From the NCBI GenBank assembly GCA_023229575.1, contig JALNYZ010000010.1, positions 62,001 to 126,000 on the forward strand: DNA of 64,000 bases. Direction: 5' to 3'. Below the pieces are notes generated by a model, which ran no database searches, had not been told where the DNA came from, and worked only from the letters and a program-made list of their open reading frames with translations. Source of the stretch: Prolixibacteraceae bacterium. Its GTDB lineage: Bacteria; Bacteroidota; Bacteroidia; Bacteroidales; Prolixibacteraceae. Position numbers and translations under genes: made by a program. Positions 37,079-46,626 of the stretch are shown piece after piece (positions within the stretch are counted from its first letter, which is position 1; every line of letters begins with the position of its first letter).

Positions 37079-38695
37079 ATGACTAATAGAATTTTAACAG
37101 GATTTTTACTTATACTATTTGTTACAAATCTGTCTTTTGCCCAAACGCAGGACCCATCAGGAAAAATTATTCTTGAAAATGGCGAAAAGGTATGGGCCGG
37201 AGTTATCAATGACGGTCATCTCATGCCCTTTCAGGGCAATTATGCTATGGATTTTTCCGATGACAATAAATATAACCAGCTTCAGCCGCTGATTCTTACC
37301 AGCAAAGGCCAGTATGTGTGGAGTGATCAGCCCTTTAAATTCGAAGTGAGAAACGACAAAATTATTATCACAGATCCGAATAATGATGTAATTACCGGTA
37401 AATCGGGGACAACACTGGCCGAAGTGCGGCGATTTGTTTCGAAGAAATATTTTCCAGCAAGCGGATTGCTTCCTGACACCATGTTATTTGCTGCACCACA
37501 GTACAATACATGGATCGAACTTAATTACCATCAGAGTCAGGCCGCTATTTTGAAATATGCTAAAGCAATTATTGCCAACGGATTACCTGCCGGTGTTCTA
37601 ATGCTTGATGATACCTGGCAGGAAGATTATGGTCTTTGGGATTTCCATCCCAGACGATTTCCAAATCCCAAAGATATGATGGATCAACTTCATAAAATGG
37701 GATTTAAGGTAATGCTATGGATCTGTCCGTTCGTTAGTCCGGATCAAACACTTATTTACAACCAGTTGAGCAGTGAGAAGGCATTTTTGTTAGAGAAAGC
37801 CAAACCAACAGATACCTGGGAATCTGTAGTAAATCCTGTAATGATCCGCTGGTGGGATGGTGTTTCTGCAGAACTTGATTTCTCTAACCCCGCGGCAGTA
37901 AAATGGTTTAATAGTCAATTGGACAGGCTGGTAAAGGATTGCAAGGTTGATGGATTTAAATTTGATGCCGGGGATATGCTCTTTTATCCGCCAAATGCTT
38001 TAAGCAGGGGAAAAATTACTCCAAACCAGCATTGTGAATTGTATGCACAATTTGGTTTGCGTTTTCCGCTCAATGAATATCGCGCCTGCTGGAAAATGGG
38101 TGGTCAACCACTTGGCCAGAGACTTACTGATAAAAAACATACATGGGAAGATCTTCAGGCACTCATACCTAATATGATTGTTGAAGGCCTTTCCGGTTAC
38201 ACTTTTTCCTGTCCGGATCTGATTGGCGGCGGACTGCTCGCTTCATTTGAAAATCCAGAATCAATCAATCAGGACCTGATTGTAAGATCAGCCCAATGTC
38301 ATGCTTTGATGCCAATGATGCAGTTTTCTGTTGCACCATGGAGGATATTGGATTTGCAGCATTTTGAGGCTGTAAAAAAGTGCGTGCAATCAAGAATGAA
38401 ATTTACCCCAATGATAATGAAGCTGGTAAGGGAATCGGCAATAACAGGCGACCCTATCCTGAGGAACATGGAATTCGTTTTCCCCAATCAAGGCTATGAA
38501 ACTATTAACGACCAGTTTATGATGGGCGATAACCTGCTTGTTGCGCCAGTAGTTCAGCCAGGGACAAACGGAAGAAGCGTCGTGCTCCCTAAAGGAACAT
38601 GGAAATCTGATGTCGGGATAGTCTATAAAGGCGGAAAGTCGATTTTTATTGATGTCCCTTTGGAAAGACTCCCCTATTTTGAAAAGGTCAAATAA
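37079..38695 (+). CDS. Short GH31 family glycosidase
   Basis: 538 residues from ATG 37079 (a TTG at 37070 is in frame). Signal peptide ends NLSFAQ. Catalytic features: VLMLDDTWQEDYG, then nucleophile Asp296 in GFKFDAGDM and likely acid/base Asp380 in SCPDLIGGG; the C-terminal sheet has MMGDNLLVAPVVQPG and RSVVLPKGTW. The N-terminal domain is much smaller than in the neighbour at 34521, giving the compact GH31 group found in Bacteroidota loci. Substrate specificity is not readable. The stop is 16 bases before the next start, so it is almost certainly co-transcribed with the oxidoreductase that follows. Confidence 0.88.
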   Translation: MTNRILTGFLLILFVTNLSFAQTQDPSGKIILENGEKVWAGVINDGHLMPFQGNYAMDFSDDNKYNQLQPLILTSKGQYVWSDQPFKFEVRNDKIIITDPNNDVITGKSGTTLAEVRRFVSKKYFPASGLLPDTMLFAAPQYNTWIELNYHQSQAAILKYAKAIIANGLPAGVLMLDDTWQEDYGLWDFHPRRFPNPKDMMDQLHKMGFKVMLWICPFVSPDQTLIYNQLSSEKAFLLEKAKPTDTWESVVNPVMIRWWDGVSAELDFSNPAAVKWFNSQLDRLVKDCKVDGFKFDAGDMLFYPPNALSRGKITPNQHCELYAQFGLRFPLNEYRACWKMGGQPLGQRLTDKKHTWEDLQALIPNMIVEGLSGYTFSCPDLIGGGLLASFENPESINQDLIVRSAQCHALMPMMQFSVAPWRILDLQHFEAVKKCVQSRMKFTPMIMKLVRESAITGDPILRNMEFVFPNQGYETINDQFMMGDNLLVAPVVQPGTNGRSVVLPKGTWKSDVGIVYKGGKSIFIDVPLERLPYFEKVK

Positions 38696-38711
38696 AAAAT
38701 TGATAGAGTAT

Positions 38712-40106
38712 ATGAAAAGAAGGAATTTTATTGCCCTGACCGGGGCAACAGCGGCAGGATCATTGCTCAACTCCCCGTCGTGGGCCCAACCCTCAAAGAA
38801 TGGGGCAAAAAAGCGTTTGGCTCTTGTTGGCACCGGTGACCGCGGATCTACATTTTGGGGCCGGCGGGTTCAGGCAGATTATGGTGATATTGTAGAGTTT
38901 GTGGGGCTTTGCGATGTTAATCCAGGTAGGGCAGGGTACGCCAAAGATTTGATTAAAACCAACTGTCCAATCTTTACCGATTTTGATGAAATGATGAACA
39001 AGGCAAAACCGGACATGGTCATTGTAACCACAGTAGATGCCACCCACCATATTTACATCATTAAAGCGCTGGAATACGGGGCAGAGGTACTTACAGAAAA
39101 ACCACTGACCACAGACGAAACGAAGTTGAAACAGATCCTGGATGCCGAATTAAAATCGGGGATAAAGGTTAAGGTAGGGTTCAATTACAGGTATGGTACA
39201 ATATTTTCGGAGCTTAAAAAATTGCTGGCCGCACACAGGGTTGGACAGGTTACCTCTGTCGATTTCCACTGGTACCTGAATGTCTTTCATGGCGCCGACT
39301 ACTTCCGCCGCTGGCACGGGCATCGTGCCAATAGCGGTACGCTGCTGGTACACAAAGCATCCCATCATTTTGACCTTTTGAATTGGATGATCGACTCCGA
39401 TCCCGTTGAGGTCAATGCTTACGGGATGCTCGAACATTACGGGAAAAACAACAAATTCAGGGGCAACAACTGCCGCAATTGCCCGCACACCAAAGAATGC
39501 AAGTTCTATTGGGACATGACCAAAAATTCCCATTACATGAAACTGTATGCCGAAAACGAAAAATACGATGGTTATCTGCGCGATAACTGTTTGTGGCGCG
39601 GGAGCATCGACATCTTCGACAAGATGGCCGTGCAGATCAAATATGCCAACGGCGTACAAGTATCCTATTCCGTGACAACCTACTCGCCGTACGAGGGATG
39701 GCGGATCGCCTTCAACGGAAAGAGCGGGCGTATCGATGCCTCGGAAGGCATCCCGTATAACAGGAAATCCACTGCCGACCAGGCGGCGCTCCACCTGCAG
39801 GAGATGTCACAAAAAGCCACAGAGGTCAACGATGATGAAGAGATTGTAGTAATGGACAACTTTGGTGAATTTCAGCGCATCGAAGTTCCGGTTTCACGCA
39901 GCGGCCACGGTGGTGGCGACTCCAGGCTCCAGGACAAAATATTCCGGAACCCAGGGATGGAAGATCCCTTCAAACATGCAGCCGGGACCCGCGATGGGGC
40001 GATGGCCTGCCTGATCGGGTTTGCAGCGCGAAGGTCAATTGATGAATGCCGTACAGTCAAAATCTCGGAGTTAACAGATATCAAACCCAATGTTGACAGA
40101 AGTTAA
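38712..40106 (+). CDS. Exported Gfo/Idh/MocA-family oxidoreductase, third and divergent
   Basis: 464 residues from ATG 38712; earlier in-frame ATGs overlap the GH31 gene and give no sensible signal. A Tat motif KRRNFIALTGA precedes a signal ending SPSWAQ. Rossmann part: KRLALVGTGDRGSTFWG, then CDVN, VDATHH and TEKPLTTDE (the conserved Glu-Lys-Pro). It differs clearly from the pair at 2362/26153: the family TPDHWH loop is VDATHHIY here, and the C-terminal domain carries a cysteine cluster, CRNCPHTKEC, around residue 260, which could bind metal. The second half is somewhat GC-richer than its neighbours. No DUF1080 gene follows it. Role: exported sugar oxidoreductase (inferred). Confidence 0.88.
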   Translation: MKRRNFIALTGATAAGSLLNSPSWAQPSKNGAKKRLALVGTGDRGSTFWGRRVQADYGDIVEFVGLCDVNPGRAGYAKDLIKTNCPIFTDFDEMMNKAKPDMVIVTTVDATHHIYIIKALEYGAEVLTEKPLTTDETKLKQILDAELKSGIKVKVGFNYRYGTIFSELKKLLAAHRVGQVTSVDFHWYLNVFHGADYFRRWHGHRANSGTLLVHKASHHFDLLNWMIDSDPVEVNAYGMLEHYGKNNKFRGNNCRNCPHTKECKFYWDMTKNSHYMKLYAENEKYDGYLRDNCLWRGSIDIFDKMAVQIKYANGVQVSYSVTTYSPYEGWRIAFNGKSGRIDASEGIPYNRKSTADQAALHLQEMSQKATEVNDDEEIVVMDNFGEFQRIEVPVSRSGHGGGDSRLQDKIFRNPGMEDPFKHAAGTRDGAMACLIGFAARRSIDECRTVKISELTDIKPNVDRS

Positions 40107-40144
40107 TATTTGAACTTCATAGGCATAGGAAAAATAAAAAAATT

Positions 40145-41728
40145 ATGAAAGATTTATTATTGATTTCCATTCTGATTATTTCATTGTCTCCATTAAAGGA
40201 ACCGGTAACTGCTGGAGAGGTTACAAAAGAGATCCAAATTATCCCTATGCCCAGTGAGATTATCGTTTTAAACGGGACATTTGAAATGACCGGTAATACA
40301 TCAATACAAGCAGGTCATAATTTACTTCTAAAAGCAGAACAATTACGGGCATATCTTTCGCCGGCATCTGGATACAAGCTCCCGATAAACAAGGAGAGTG
40401 CCGGAGGAAATTATATCGAGCTGAAATTATCGGATGAACTTTTGCACCTTGGTGATGAGGGCTATCAACTTAATATCACCCATGAAAAAGTACTGATTAC
40501 TGCGTATAACATGCGAGGGATATTTTGGGGTATCCAAACATTGCGCCAGTTGTTCCCCCATGAAATATTAAGGGAGGCTACAGTTGATGGGGTTAAATGG
40601 ATTCTTCCCTGTGTAAACATTGTTGACAAACCACGCTTTAGTTGGCGAGGTTTAATGATCGACTATAGCCGTACTTTCTGGAATACGCGTCATACCAAAA
40701 AGTATATTGATGCCATGGCGTACTACAAATTGAATAAACTCCATATGCACCTGACAGATGATCAGGGGTGGAGAATTGAGATAGATAAGTATTCCGCCTT
40801 AACTGAGAAGGCATCAAAATTCGATACCATCTATCATGAACCTAAGGAAAGGGAAGGTTTTTATTTAAAAGAAGATATACGTGAACTGGTCCGGTATGCA
40901 GAAGCGAGGAACGTAGAAATTATCCCTGAGATAGAAATGCCTGGCCACACATCAGAAGTATTCGCTGCATATCCTGAATTATCCTGTACCGGGGAGACTT
41001 TATCAGTCTCTCCATTTTTTAAAGGACCGGGTATCCAAAATGTGATATTTTGTGCAGGAAAAGAAAGGACATTTGGGTTCCTTGAAAATGTTCTTTCTGA
41101 AATAATTGAATTGTTTCCGTCAAAGTATGTCCATATAGGTGGTGATGAAGCTCCGAAGGAAAAATGGAAAGCCTGTCCTGACTGCCAAGGAGCAATAAAG
41201 AAATACGGATTAAAGGATGAGGATGAGCTTCAAAGTTGGTTTACGAAACGAATAGAAGTATTCCTGAACAGTAAAGGTAAAAAGCTCATTGGATGGGATG
41301 AGATTTCACAAGGCGGACTCAGTAAAACAGCTACCGTGATGTTTTGGCGCGGTGGAATGGAAAATATAGCTTTAGCTGCTATCACCCAGGGGAATGATGT
41401 TATTATGGCCCCGACTTCCCATTGCTATTTCGATTATAGCTATAAAAACATATCAACTGAGAAGGTATACACATTCGAACCATTATCTGATAAACTTGAA
41501 AGTGTTAATCCTGAACATATTTTAGGAGTAGAGGCTTGTTTCTGGTCTCATATTGACAGGACTGAACCAAAGATGGACCGCCAGATTTTTCCGCGTATAC
41601 TGGCACTCGCTGAGGTCGGCTGGACGGAAAGTCCGAACAGAAACTGGGATAATTTCAGCTTGCGGCTTAAGCATCAGTACAAATCTTTGGACCTGATGAG
41701 TATTTATTATATGGACACCAATATATAA
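40145..41728 (+). CDS. GH20 beta-N-acetylhexosaminidase
   Basis: 527 residues with a signal peptide. The GH20b N-terminal domain (IQIIPMPSEIIVLNGTFEM; MRGIFWGIQTLRQLF) leads to the catalytic barrel: FSWRGLMIDYSRTFW, KLHMHLTDDQGWRIEI, EIEMPGHTSE and the catalytic Asp334-Glu335 in HIGGDEAPKEKW; the last part has LGVEACFWSHI and ALAEVGWT. It releases terminal GlcNAc or GalNAc, or related sugars, from glycans by substrate-assisted catalysis. It is complete, unlike the GH20 remnant at 4605. In a mainly pectin-type locus it suggests glycoprotein or host-type glycan side chains are also handled. Confidence 0.94.
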   Translation: MKDLLLISILIISLSPLKEPVTAGEVTKEIQIIPMPSEIIVLNGTFEMTGNTSIQAGHNLLLKAEQLRAYLSPASGYKLPINKESAGGNYIELKLSDELLHLGDEGYQLNITHEKVLITAYNMRGIFWGIQTLRQLFPHEILREATVDGVKWILPCVNIVDKPRFSWRGLMIDYSRTFWNTRHTKKYIDAMAYYKLNKLHMHLTDDQGWRIEIDKYSALTEKASKFDTIYHEPKEREGFYLKEDIRELVRYAEARNVEIIPEIEMPGHTSEVFAAYPELSCTGETLSVSPFFKGPGIQNVIFCAGKERTFGFLENVLSEIIELFPSKYVHIGGDEAPKEKWKACPDCQGAIKKYGLKDEDELQSWFTKRIEVFLNSKGKKLIGWDEISQGGLSKTATVMFWRGGMENIALAAITQGNDVIMAPTSHCYFDYSYKNISTEKVYTFEPLSDKLESVNPEHILGVEACFWSHIDRTEPKMDRQIFPRILALAEVGWTESPNRNWDNFSLRLKHQYKSLDLMSIYYMDTNI

Positions 41729-41757
41729 ATGTAAAGATTTAAGTTAAATTATATTTT

Positions 41758-42801
41758 ATGAAAAAGAACAGAGTGGGAAAATTGATTTTAGTATCAATAT
41801 TATTATTCTTTTCCTGTAAAACGGATAAAGATATTTTTATTGTTAATAATGCAGATTGGTTAGATATAGATGGAAAATTAATTTCTGCACATGATGGTGG
41901 TATTTCTCAATTTGATAATACATTTTACTGGTATGGTTCTGATTACAGAAATACCATTAAGGGTGAATATGGCAAACCAGCCGCAAAATTGAATCCCGGA
42001 ATAAATGTTTACACCTCAAAAGACCTGGTTAATTGGAAATATAAGGGAATTGCATTGGCTTATCCCGATTCAGGATGGGGTTCCAACGGAACATCTCACA
42101 GGGCGCATGTATTATATAATAAATTGACTAAAAAATATGTAATGTGGTTTTTTCATTATGCAACAAGATATCCTGACAGAATGGCAAGTGTTGCTGTATC
42201 TGACAGTCCGGTTGGCCCATTTAAGATTTTAGGATTCAGGGAAACAGGAGCTCCCGAAGCTTATGAAAAAAGATCTGAGGATGATGAACGTTTTGGTTCT
42301 CCAGGGTGCGCACAAGACCTTAATGTTTTCAAAGATGATGATGAGAATGCTTACTTAGTTTATGATGATGGAAGTAGAAATATAAGAGTGGATTTATTGA
42401 CAGATGATTATTTGTTTTCAACCAAAAAAACAGTAATTGCGCTTGGGAAAAGACATGAAGCCCCGGCAATGATAAAATTTAAAGGCAAATATTTAGTTGC
42501 AGGTTCAGGGGTGGAAGGTTGGAGTGCAACTGAAACAGATTATGCGGTTTCTTCGTTTCCTTTGGGCCCATACAGTAAACAAATGTGTATGTCAGAGAAT
42601 AAGACATGGAATTCTCAGATCACTAGTTTTTTGTTAATTAAAAAATCAGGCATTCTTCTTGGAATGTTTGATCAGTGGTGGGTCCCTGATTCTGCTAACT
42701 TAAACAGATCACACTATTTATGGCTTCCGGTTTCATTTGATCCGGAAACAGAAATTGCAAAAATTTCCTATTTAAAAGAATGGAATCCTTTTACAAAATA
42801 A
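41758..42801 (+). CDS. GH43-like lipoprotein (five-bladed beta-propeller glycosidase)
   Basis: 347 residues. Lipoprotein signal LLFFSCKTDK (Cys20). The propeller begins ISAHDGGISQFDNTFYWYGS, the usual first GH43 blade with its putative base Asp; VYTSKDLVNWKYKG follows. A middle Asp lies in GCAQDLNVFKDDD and the general-acid region is KRHEAPAMIKFKGKYLVAGS. These three acidic positions fit the GH43 triad. The family includes arabinanases, arabinofuranosidases, xylosidases and exo-galactanases; the HEAPAM version is common in exo-beta-1,3-galactanase-like members. It follows GH20 by 29 bases. Base composition is AT-rich compared with neighbours. Confidence 0.82.
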   Translation: MKKNRVGKLILVSILLFFSCKTDKDIFIVNNADWLDIDGKLISAHDGGISQFDNTFYWYGSDYRNTIKGEYGKPAAKLNPGINVYTSKDLVNWKYKGIALAYPDSGWGSNGTSHRAHVLYNKLTKKYVMWFFHYATRYPDRMASVAVSDSPVGPFKILGFRETGAPEAYEKRSEDDERFGSPGCAQDLNVFKDDDENAYLVYDDGSRNIRVDLLTDDYLFSTKKTVIALGKRHEAPAMIKFKGKYLVAGSGVEGWSATETDYAVSSFPLGPYSKQMCMSENKTWNSQITSFLLIKKSGILLGMFDQWWVPDSANLNRSHYLWLPVSFDPETEIAKISYLKEWNPFTK

Positions 42802-42870
42802 AACATACCCAAATAGTTCAACAATATAATTGAAATCTATATAAATTTTAATATCTCATCGGCCAACGTC

Positions 42871-44037
42871 ATGAAAAAAGATTCTCTTGATCGTCGAAAA
42901 TTCTGTACTATACTGGGTGCAGGGAGCGCAGCGCTTGCAGTTAAACCTCTGACTTTATTTGCATCTGAACCATTTCAGGTTCAGGAAAAACCTTCTACCA
43001 ACATTGGTGATGCTACAAAGATCCCCAGAAATTCCTTTTCAATGCCAGGTAAATTTCCGGGTAAAGTGGTCCATATTAAAAATTCCAAAGCGGTTGTCAA
43101 TGACAAACCGGTTGAACAGGAAGCTTATATGATGATAGAAAAGGCAATGCTTGAACTTACAGGACAAAAAAGCCTCAAAAAAGCCTGGAGATCATTTGTT
43201 AATCCGGGTGAAATAATAGGTTTGAAAGTTAATCCATCTGCAGGCAAACTACTGACTACCAGTCATGCTGTAGTCAAGTCGGTTGTCAGACAGCTTACTG
43301 AAAGTGGGATAGATAAAAAGAATATTATTATATGGGACAGAAGGGGAATTGAACTTATTGATACCGGCTTTAACTCTGAGAATTACCAGGGGATTAAAAT
43401 AATGGGTACAGAGCAGCAGGATGAGAAAGGATCGTATTTTGACAAAGACGGAAAACTTTATAGTGAGGGAAATATTGATAAAGAGTGGTTCTACTGGGCT
43501 GATGTTGATGGTGTATATGATAGCAAAACAATGCCGTATATGGTAAACGGCGGGAAATATTCCTATTTCTCGAAGATAGTTACCAAGGAAGTTGATAAGA
43601 TAATTAACATTCCTATCCTGAAGAATGTAGGTGGCTCTATAACAAATGCGATGAAAAATCTGGCTTTTGGGTCAGTGTCCAATACCGGACGGCTCCATGC
43701 AAAACTCTTGAATGACACGTGTGCTGAGGTATGTGCTTTCCCTCCATTACGCGATAAAGTTGTCCTGAATATCTGTGATGGTCTCCGGGGCTGTTTTAAC
43801 GGCGGCCCTGGCGCTAATCCTCAGTTTATATGTAATTATTATTCTATTCTTGCCGCGTCAGACCCGGTGGCAATGGACAGGATTGGTTATGATATCATCG
43901 CTGAAAAAAGGATTGCTGAAGGGCTCCAAAAATCAGCTGCTCCGGATTCGCTTACCTTTCTTGCAATGTCATCGAAACTTGGATTAGGTGTCTCAGATAA
44001 AGAAAAGATTGACCTTAAAGTATTTGATCTGGGCTGA
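42871..44037 (+). CDS. DUF362 domain protein with Tat-type signal
   Basis: 388 residues. Starts MKKDSLDRRKFCTILGAGSA, a twin-arginine signal. The body resembles DUF362 (PF04015): a nucleotide-like NPGEIIGLKVNPSAGK, TTSHAVVKSVVRQLTESGID, and a C-terminal VVLNICDGLRGCFNGGPGAN followed by SDPVAMDRIGYDIIAEKRI. The family has no settled function; some members carry 4Fe-4S clusters, but no CxxCxxC ferredoxin motif is seen here. It is transcribed just before a DUF6599-like secreted protein, a pairing that suggests joint work in the periplasm. Function unknown. Confidence 0.8.
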   Translation: MKKDSLDRRKFCTILGAGSAALAVKPLTLFASEPFQVQEKPSTNIGDATKIPRNSFSMPGKFPGKVVHIKNSKAVVNDKPVEQEAYMMIEKAMLELTGQKSLKKAWRSFVNPGEIIGLKVNPSAGKLLTTSHAVVKSVVRQLTESGIDKKNIIIWDRRGIELIDTGFNSENYQGIKIMGTEQQDEKGSYFDKDGKLYSEGNIDKEWFYWADVDGVYDSKTMPYMVNGGKYSYFSKIVTKEVDKIINIPILKNVGGSITNAMKNLAFGSVSNTGRLHAKLLNDTCAEVCAFPPLRDKVVLNICDGLRGCFNGGPGANPQFICNYYSILAASDPVAMDRIGYDIIAEKRIAEGLQKSAAPDSLTFLAMSSKLGLGVSDKEKIDLKVFDLG

Positions 44038-44095
44038 GTAATTCAATGCATAATGTTTGACATTCAATTTCCAAATTACTGATTATTAATTAACC

Positions 44096-44908
44096 ATGAA
44101 TAAATTTACTTTCGTGCTATTCTTTCTTCTTTCCCTTTCAATTAATTGCTTTCCGCAAATGGAGGGAACATTTCCGGCTATTGATAAGAGCGACTTGCCG
44201 GATGGTACGTTTCAACCTGCCAGGACATTTACAGGAGCCTCTCTGTTCGGATATATTGATGGAGGCGCCGAGCTTTATCTTGAGTATGGGTTTTCTGCTG
44301 CATGGATTTCCGAGATCGATTTTATGGGAGGTAAGTATAAAACAGAAATATTTAGGATGACCGGTCCCGAAGAGGCGTTCGGTATATTTTCCGTATCAAA
44401 GCACCGTTGCAGGAATATGCCGTCTATCTCTTCCTATACCTGTCAGACCCGCTACCAATTACAGATATGCGCAGGATCTTGCTATATAAGTATTGTTAAT
44501 AGTTCGGGAAGTGAAACCGACAGTATAGCATCTTTAAGAATCGGAGAGGCTATTATTCGTAAAATCAGGGAACCATCAGCCGGTTTCTCAAATTATCTGC
44601 CAGGTGTGCAACCTGAAATCATCAGGAGCAATGCCATCCTGGCAAAAGGTAAATTAGGTTTAATGAATGGCGCTCCCGACTGGGAAGATTACTTCAAAGA
44701 TGTAACAGGATATAGTGTAGTAATTCTTTCAGGTATTGAGAATACTGTAATATCGGTAAAATTCAAAACCCGGGAGGATTTAGCAAAATTTGAGTCTAAA
44801 CATAGCTGGAACCCGGAAAATATTTCAGCCGTACCCAATAAATTACTAAGCGGTGAGACTGTCCAAAAACTTTCGGAAAATCATCTGTTGATCGGGATAC
44901 CTGAATGA
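44096..44908 (+). CDS. Secreted DUF6599-like protein of unknown function
   Basis: 270 residues with a signal peptide (FVLFFLLSLSINCFPQ). The first domain reads ARTFTGASLFGYIDGGAELY, LEYGFSAAWISEIDF and GPEEAFGIFSVSKHRC, a pattern I associate with DUF6599. The second half (ILAKGKLGLMNGAPDW; YSVVILSGIENTVISVKFKT) looks like a repeat of the same fold. I cannot give it a reaction. The gene is 58 bases after DUF362. The next gene follows after 124 bases. Confidence 0.62.
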   Translation: MNKFTFVLFFLLSLSINCFPQMEGTFPAIDKSDLPDGTFQPARTFTGASLFGYIDGGAELYLEYGFSAAWISEIDFMGGKYKTEIFRMTGPEEAFGIFSVSKHRCRNMPSISSYTCQTRYQLQICAGSCYISIVNSSGSETDSIASLRIGEAIIRKIREPSAGFSNYLPGVQPEIIRSNAILAKGKLGLMNGAPDWEDYFKDVTGYSVVILSGIENTVISVKFKTREDLAKFESKHSWNPENISAVPNKLLSGETVQKLSENHLLIGIPE

Positions 44909-45032
44909 TCCCGCTGAAGCGATCTGTAGACAAGTCAGTTGCAGCAGGCGTTTTTGCCAACGAAGGCAAGATGGTAAAGAAAGCAGTTTAAAAATATAGA
45001 TAAAATTCATTTTATACTCTAAAAAAAATTCA

Positions 45033-46526
45033 ATGAACACAAAAAGGATATCTCATTCCCCTCTGATCGTTATTCTATTTTTACAGTTTTTTATCCCACT
45101 GGAGAATACGAATATTGGTGTACAAGCACAAGATAGTTCAACTTATCTTACAAAGAATGCCCCAAATTGGATAAAAGACGGGTTTACCGTTGCTGGCAAA
45201 GAGGTCCGTCAGCAGGTTCTGGAGTACGCCCCGGCCCCGGTGGACAACCCGCTGAAGGGGCTGGTACCTTATGTTAGGGATGGACGCGGAAAGTTTCCCC
45301 ACAGTATGGAGTTTAACTACATTCCTTTATCGGCACTCGTTACCGGCTACGACCAATACGACTGGAAACCCCTTGAAAACCTTCTCGATTCCATCACCAG
45401 CCGCGGACATCAGACTGTCTTCCGGGTGTACCTCGAATTTCCCGGCTGGAAGGATGCGATTCCCAAATTTCTCATCAGGGAGGGGCTGAAAGTCCACAAG
45501 TGGGGGCAGGGGAAGAAGCCTGCCAGCGAAACTCCAGACTACTCCGACACCAATCTGCAAAAGGTGTTAAAGCATTTCATCGCGGAACTGGGAAAAAAAT
45601 ATGATGGTGATCCCCGGATAGGTTTCATCTCTGCCGGGCTGTTAGGCAGTTGGGGTGAATGGCACAACTGGCCGCGCAACGATCTCTTTGCAAGCAAGGA
45701 AGTGCAGGTCGAAGTGATGGATGCCTACGAAGCGGCCTTCAAGACGACGCCGGTCCTGTTGCGCTATCCACAGGGCGAGTGGGGCGAGTGGCGCGAACGG
45801 TGGGCCCCAAATTCAAGTCGCCGGTTCGGCTATGAGGATGACTCATTCGCCTGGGGAACCCTCGAAACGGGTAGGAAGGAGGATGGGTGGTTTTTCATGG
45901 CAATGCTGAAGGGTGCCGGTTCTGAAGCGCTAGGCAAATGGAAAACGCAGCCAATTGGCGGTGAAATCAGGCCGGAAGCGTGGGGCGAAGTCTTTGATCC
46001 GGATCATGACCTAAAGCAAATCCAGGACTTCAGGAAGTGCGTTGAGTACACCCATGTAAGCTGGTTGATGGACAGCGGAATGTTTGGGAGCGAAAAGGAA
46101 CAGAATTCGGAACGAATCAAACGGGCCGAGGAGGAAGTGCGGCGGATGGGTTACGAATTCCATGTATCTTCGGTCACGATCAGCGCAGTGACCAACGGAA
46201 GGTTCGAGGTAAATGTGGAGGTTGAAAACCGTGGAGTGGCGCCGTTTTACTATGACTGGCCTATCGAGTTTGGGCTGTTAAGCACCGACGACATTGTTGC
46301 AAAGACTTTCAACAGCACCAGCAAACTCATTGGTCTGCTGCCTGGCGACAAGCCGCGTGTTTGGAACGAGATGCTGAACCTGCAAGGCCTAAAGGCCGGA
46401 GCCTATATGTTGGCACTGCGAGTTCCCAACCCCCTCCCGAAGGGGATGCCGGTCCGATTCGCGAACGATACCCAGGATCAGCATGCATTCGGCTGGTTGA
46501 CTCTGATGCCGATTACGGACAATTGA
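45033..46526 (+). CDS. DUF4832-type secreted protein, GC-rich body behind an AT-rich signal peptide
   Basis: 497 residues. A signal-type N-terminus (LIVILFLQFFIPLENTNIG) precedes VDNPLKGLVPYVRDGRGKFP and SMEFNYIPLSALV, typical of DUF4832/DUF4874 proteins, which have a GH-like TIM barrel; GFISAGLLGSWGEWHNWP carries a possible catalytic Glu. The C-terminal 100 residues look like a beta-sandwich (DUF4832). The family probably acts on polysaccharide but lacks a defined activity. Base composition changes sharply: the first 130 bases are AT-rich, while bases 45181-45240 contain 39 G/C of 60. This suggests a foreign body joined to, or retained with, a local signal sequence. Confidence 0.75.
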   Translation: MNTKRISHSPLIVILFLQFFIPLENTNIGVQAQDSSTYLTKNAPNWIKDGFTVAGKEVRQQVLEYAPAPVDNPLKGLVPYVRDGRGKFPHSMEFNYIPLSALVTGYDQYDWKPLENLLDSITSRGHQTVFRVYLEFPGWKDAIPKFLIREGLKVHKWGQGKKPASETPDYSDTNLQKVLKHFIAELGKKYDGDPRIGFISAGLLGSWGEWHNWPRNDLFASKEVQVEVMDAYEAAFKTTPVLLRYPQGEWGEWRERWAPNSSRRFGYEDDSFAWGTLETGRKEDGWFFMAMLKGAGSEALGKWKTQPIGGEIRPEAWGEVFDPDHDLKQIQDFRKCVEYTHVSWLMDSGMFGSEKEQNSERIKRAEEEVRRMGYEFHVSSVTISAVTNGRFEVNVEVENRGVAPFYYDWPIEFGLLSTDDIVAKTFNSTSKLIGLLPGDKPRVWNEMLNLQGLKAGAYMLALRVPNPLPKGMPVRFANDTQDQHAFGWLTLMPITDN

Positions 46527-46626
46527 CTGACAATAAGAGGCAATAGACACAACCTCCAAACGTCAGGTGGCACACCGTTCTTCTATTTGGGGGATCAGAA
46601 TTGTACTAATGCTAAAAAAACGTTAT

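Noticed and set aside
38649..38711. Earlier start for the third oxidoreductase, overlapping the GH31 gene
   Set aside because: The Tat motif lies right after ATG 38712 and would be buried otherwise.
39150..39794. A 214-codon minus-strand frame inside the third oxidoreductase
   Set aside because: It lies fully inside a gene with clear family motifs and has none of its own.
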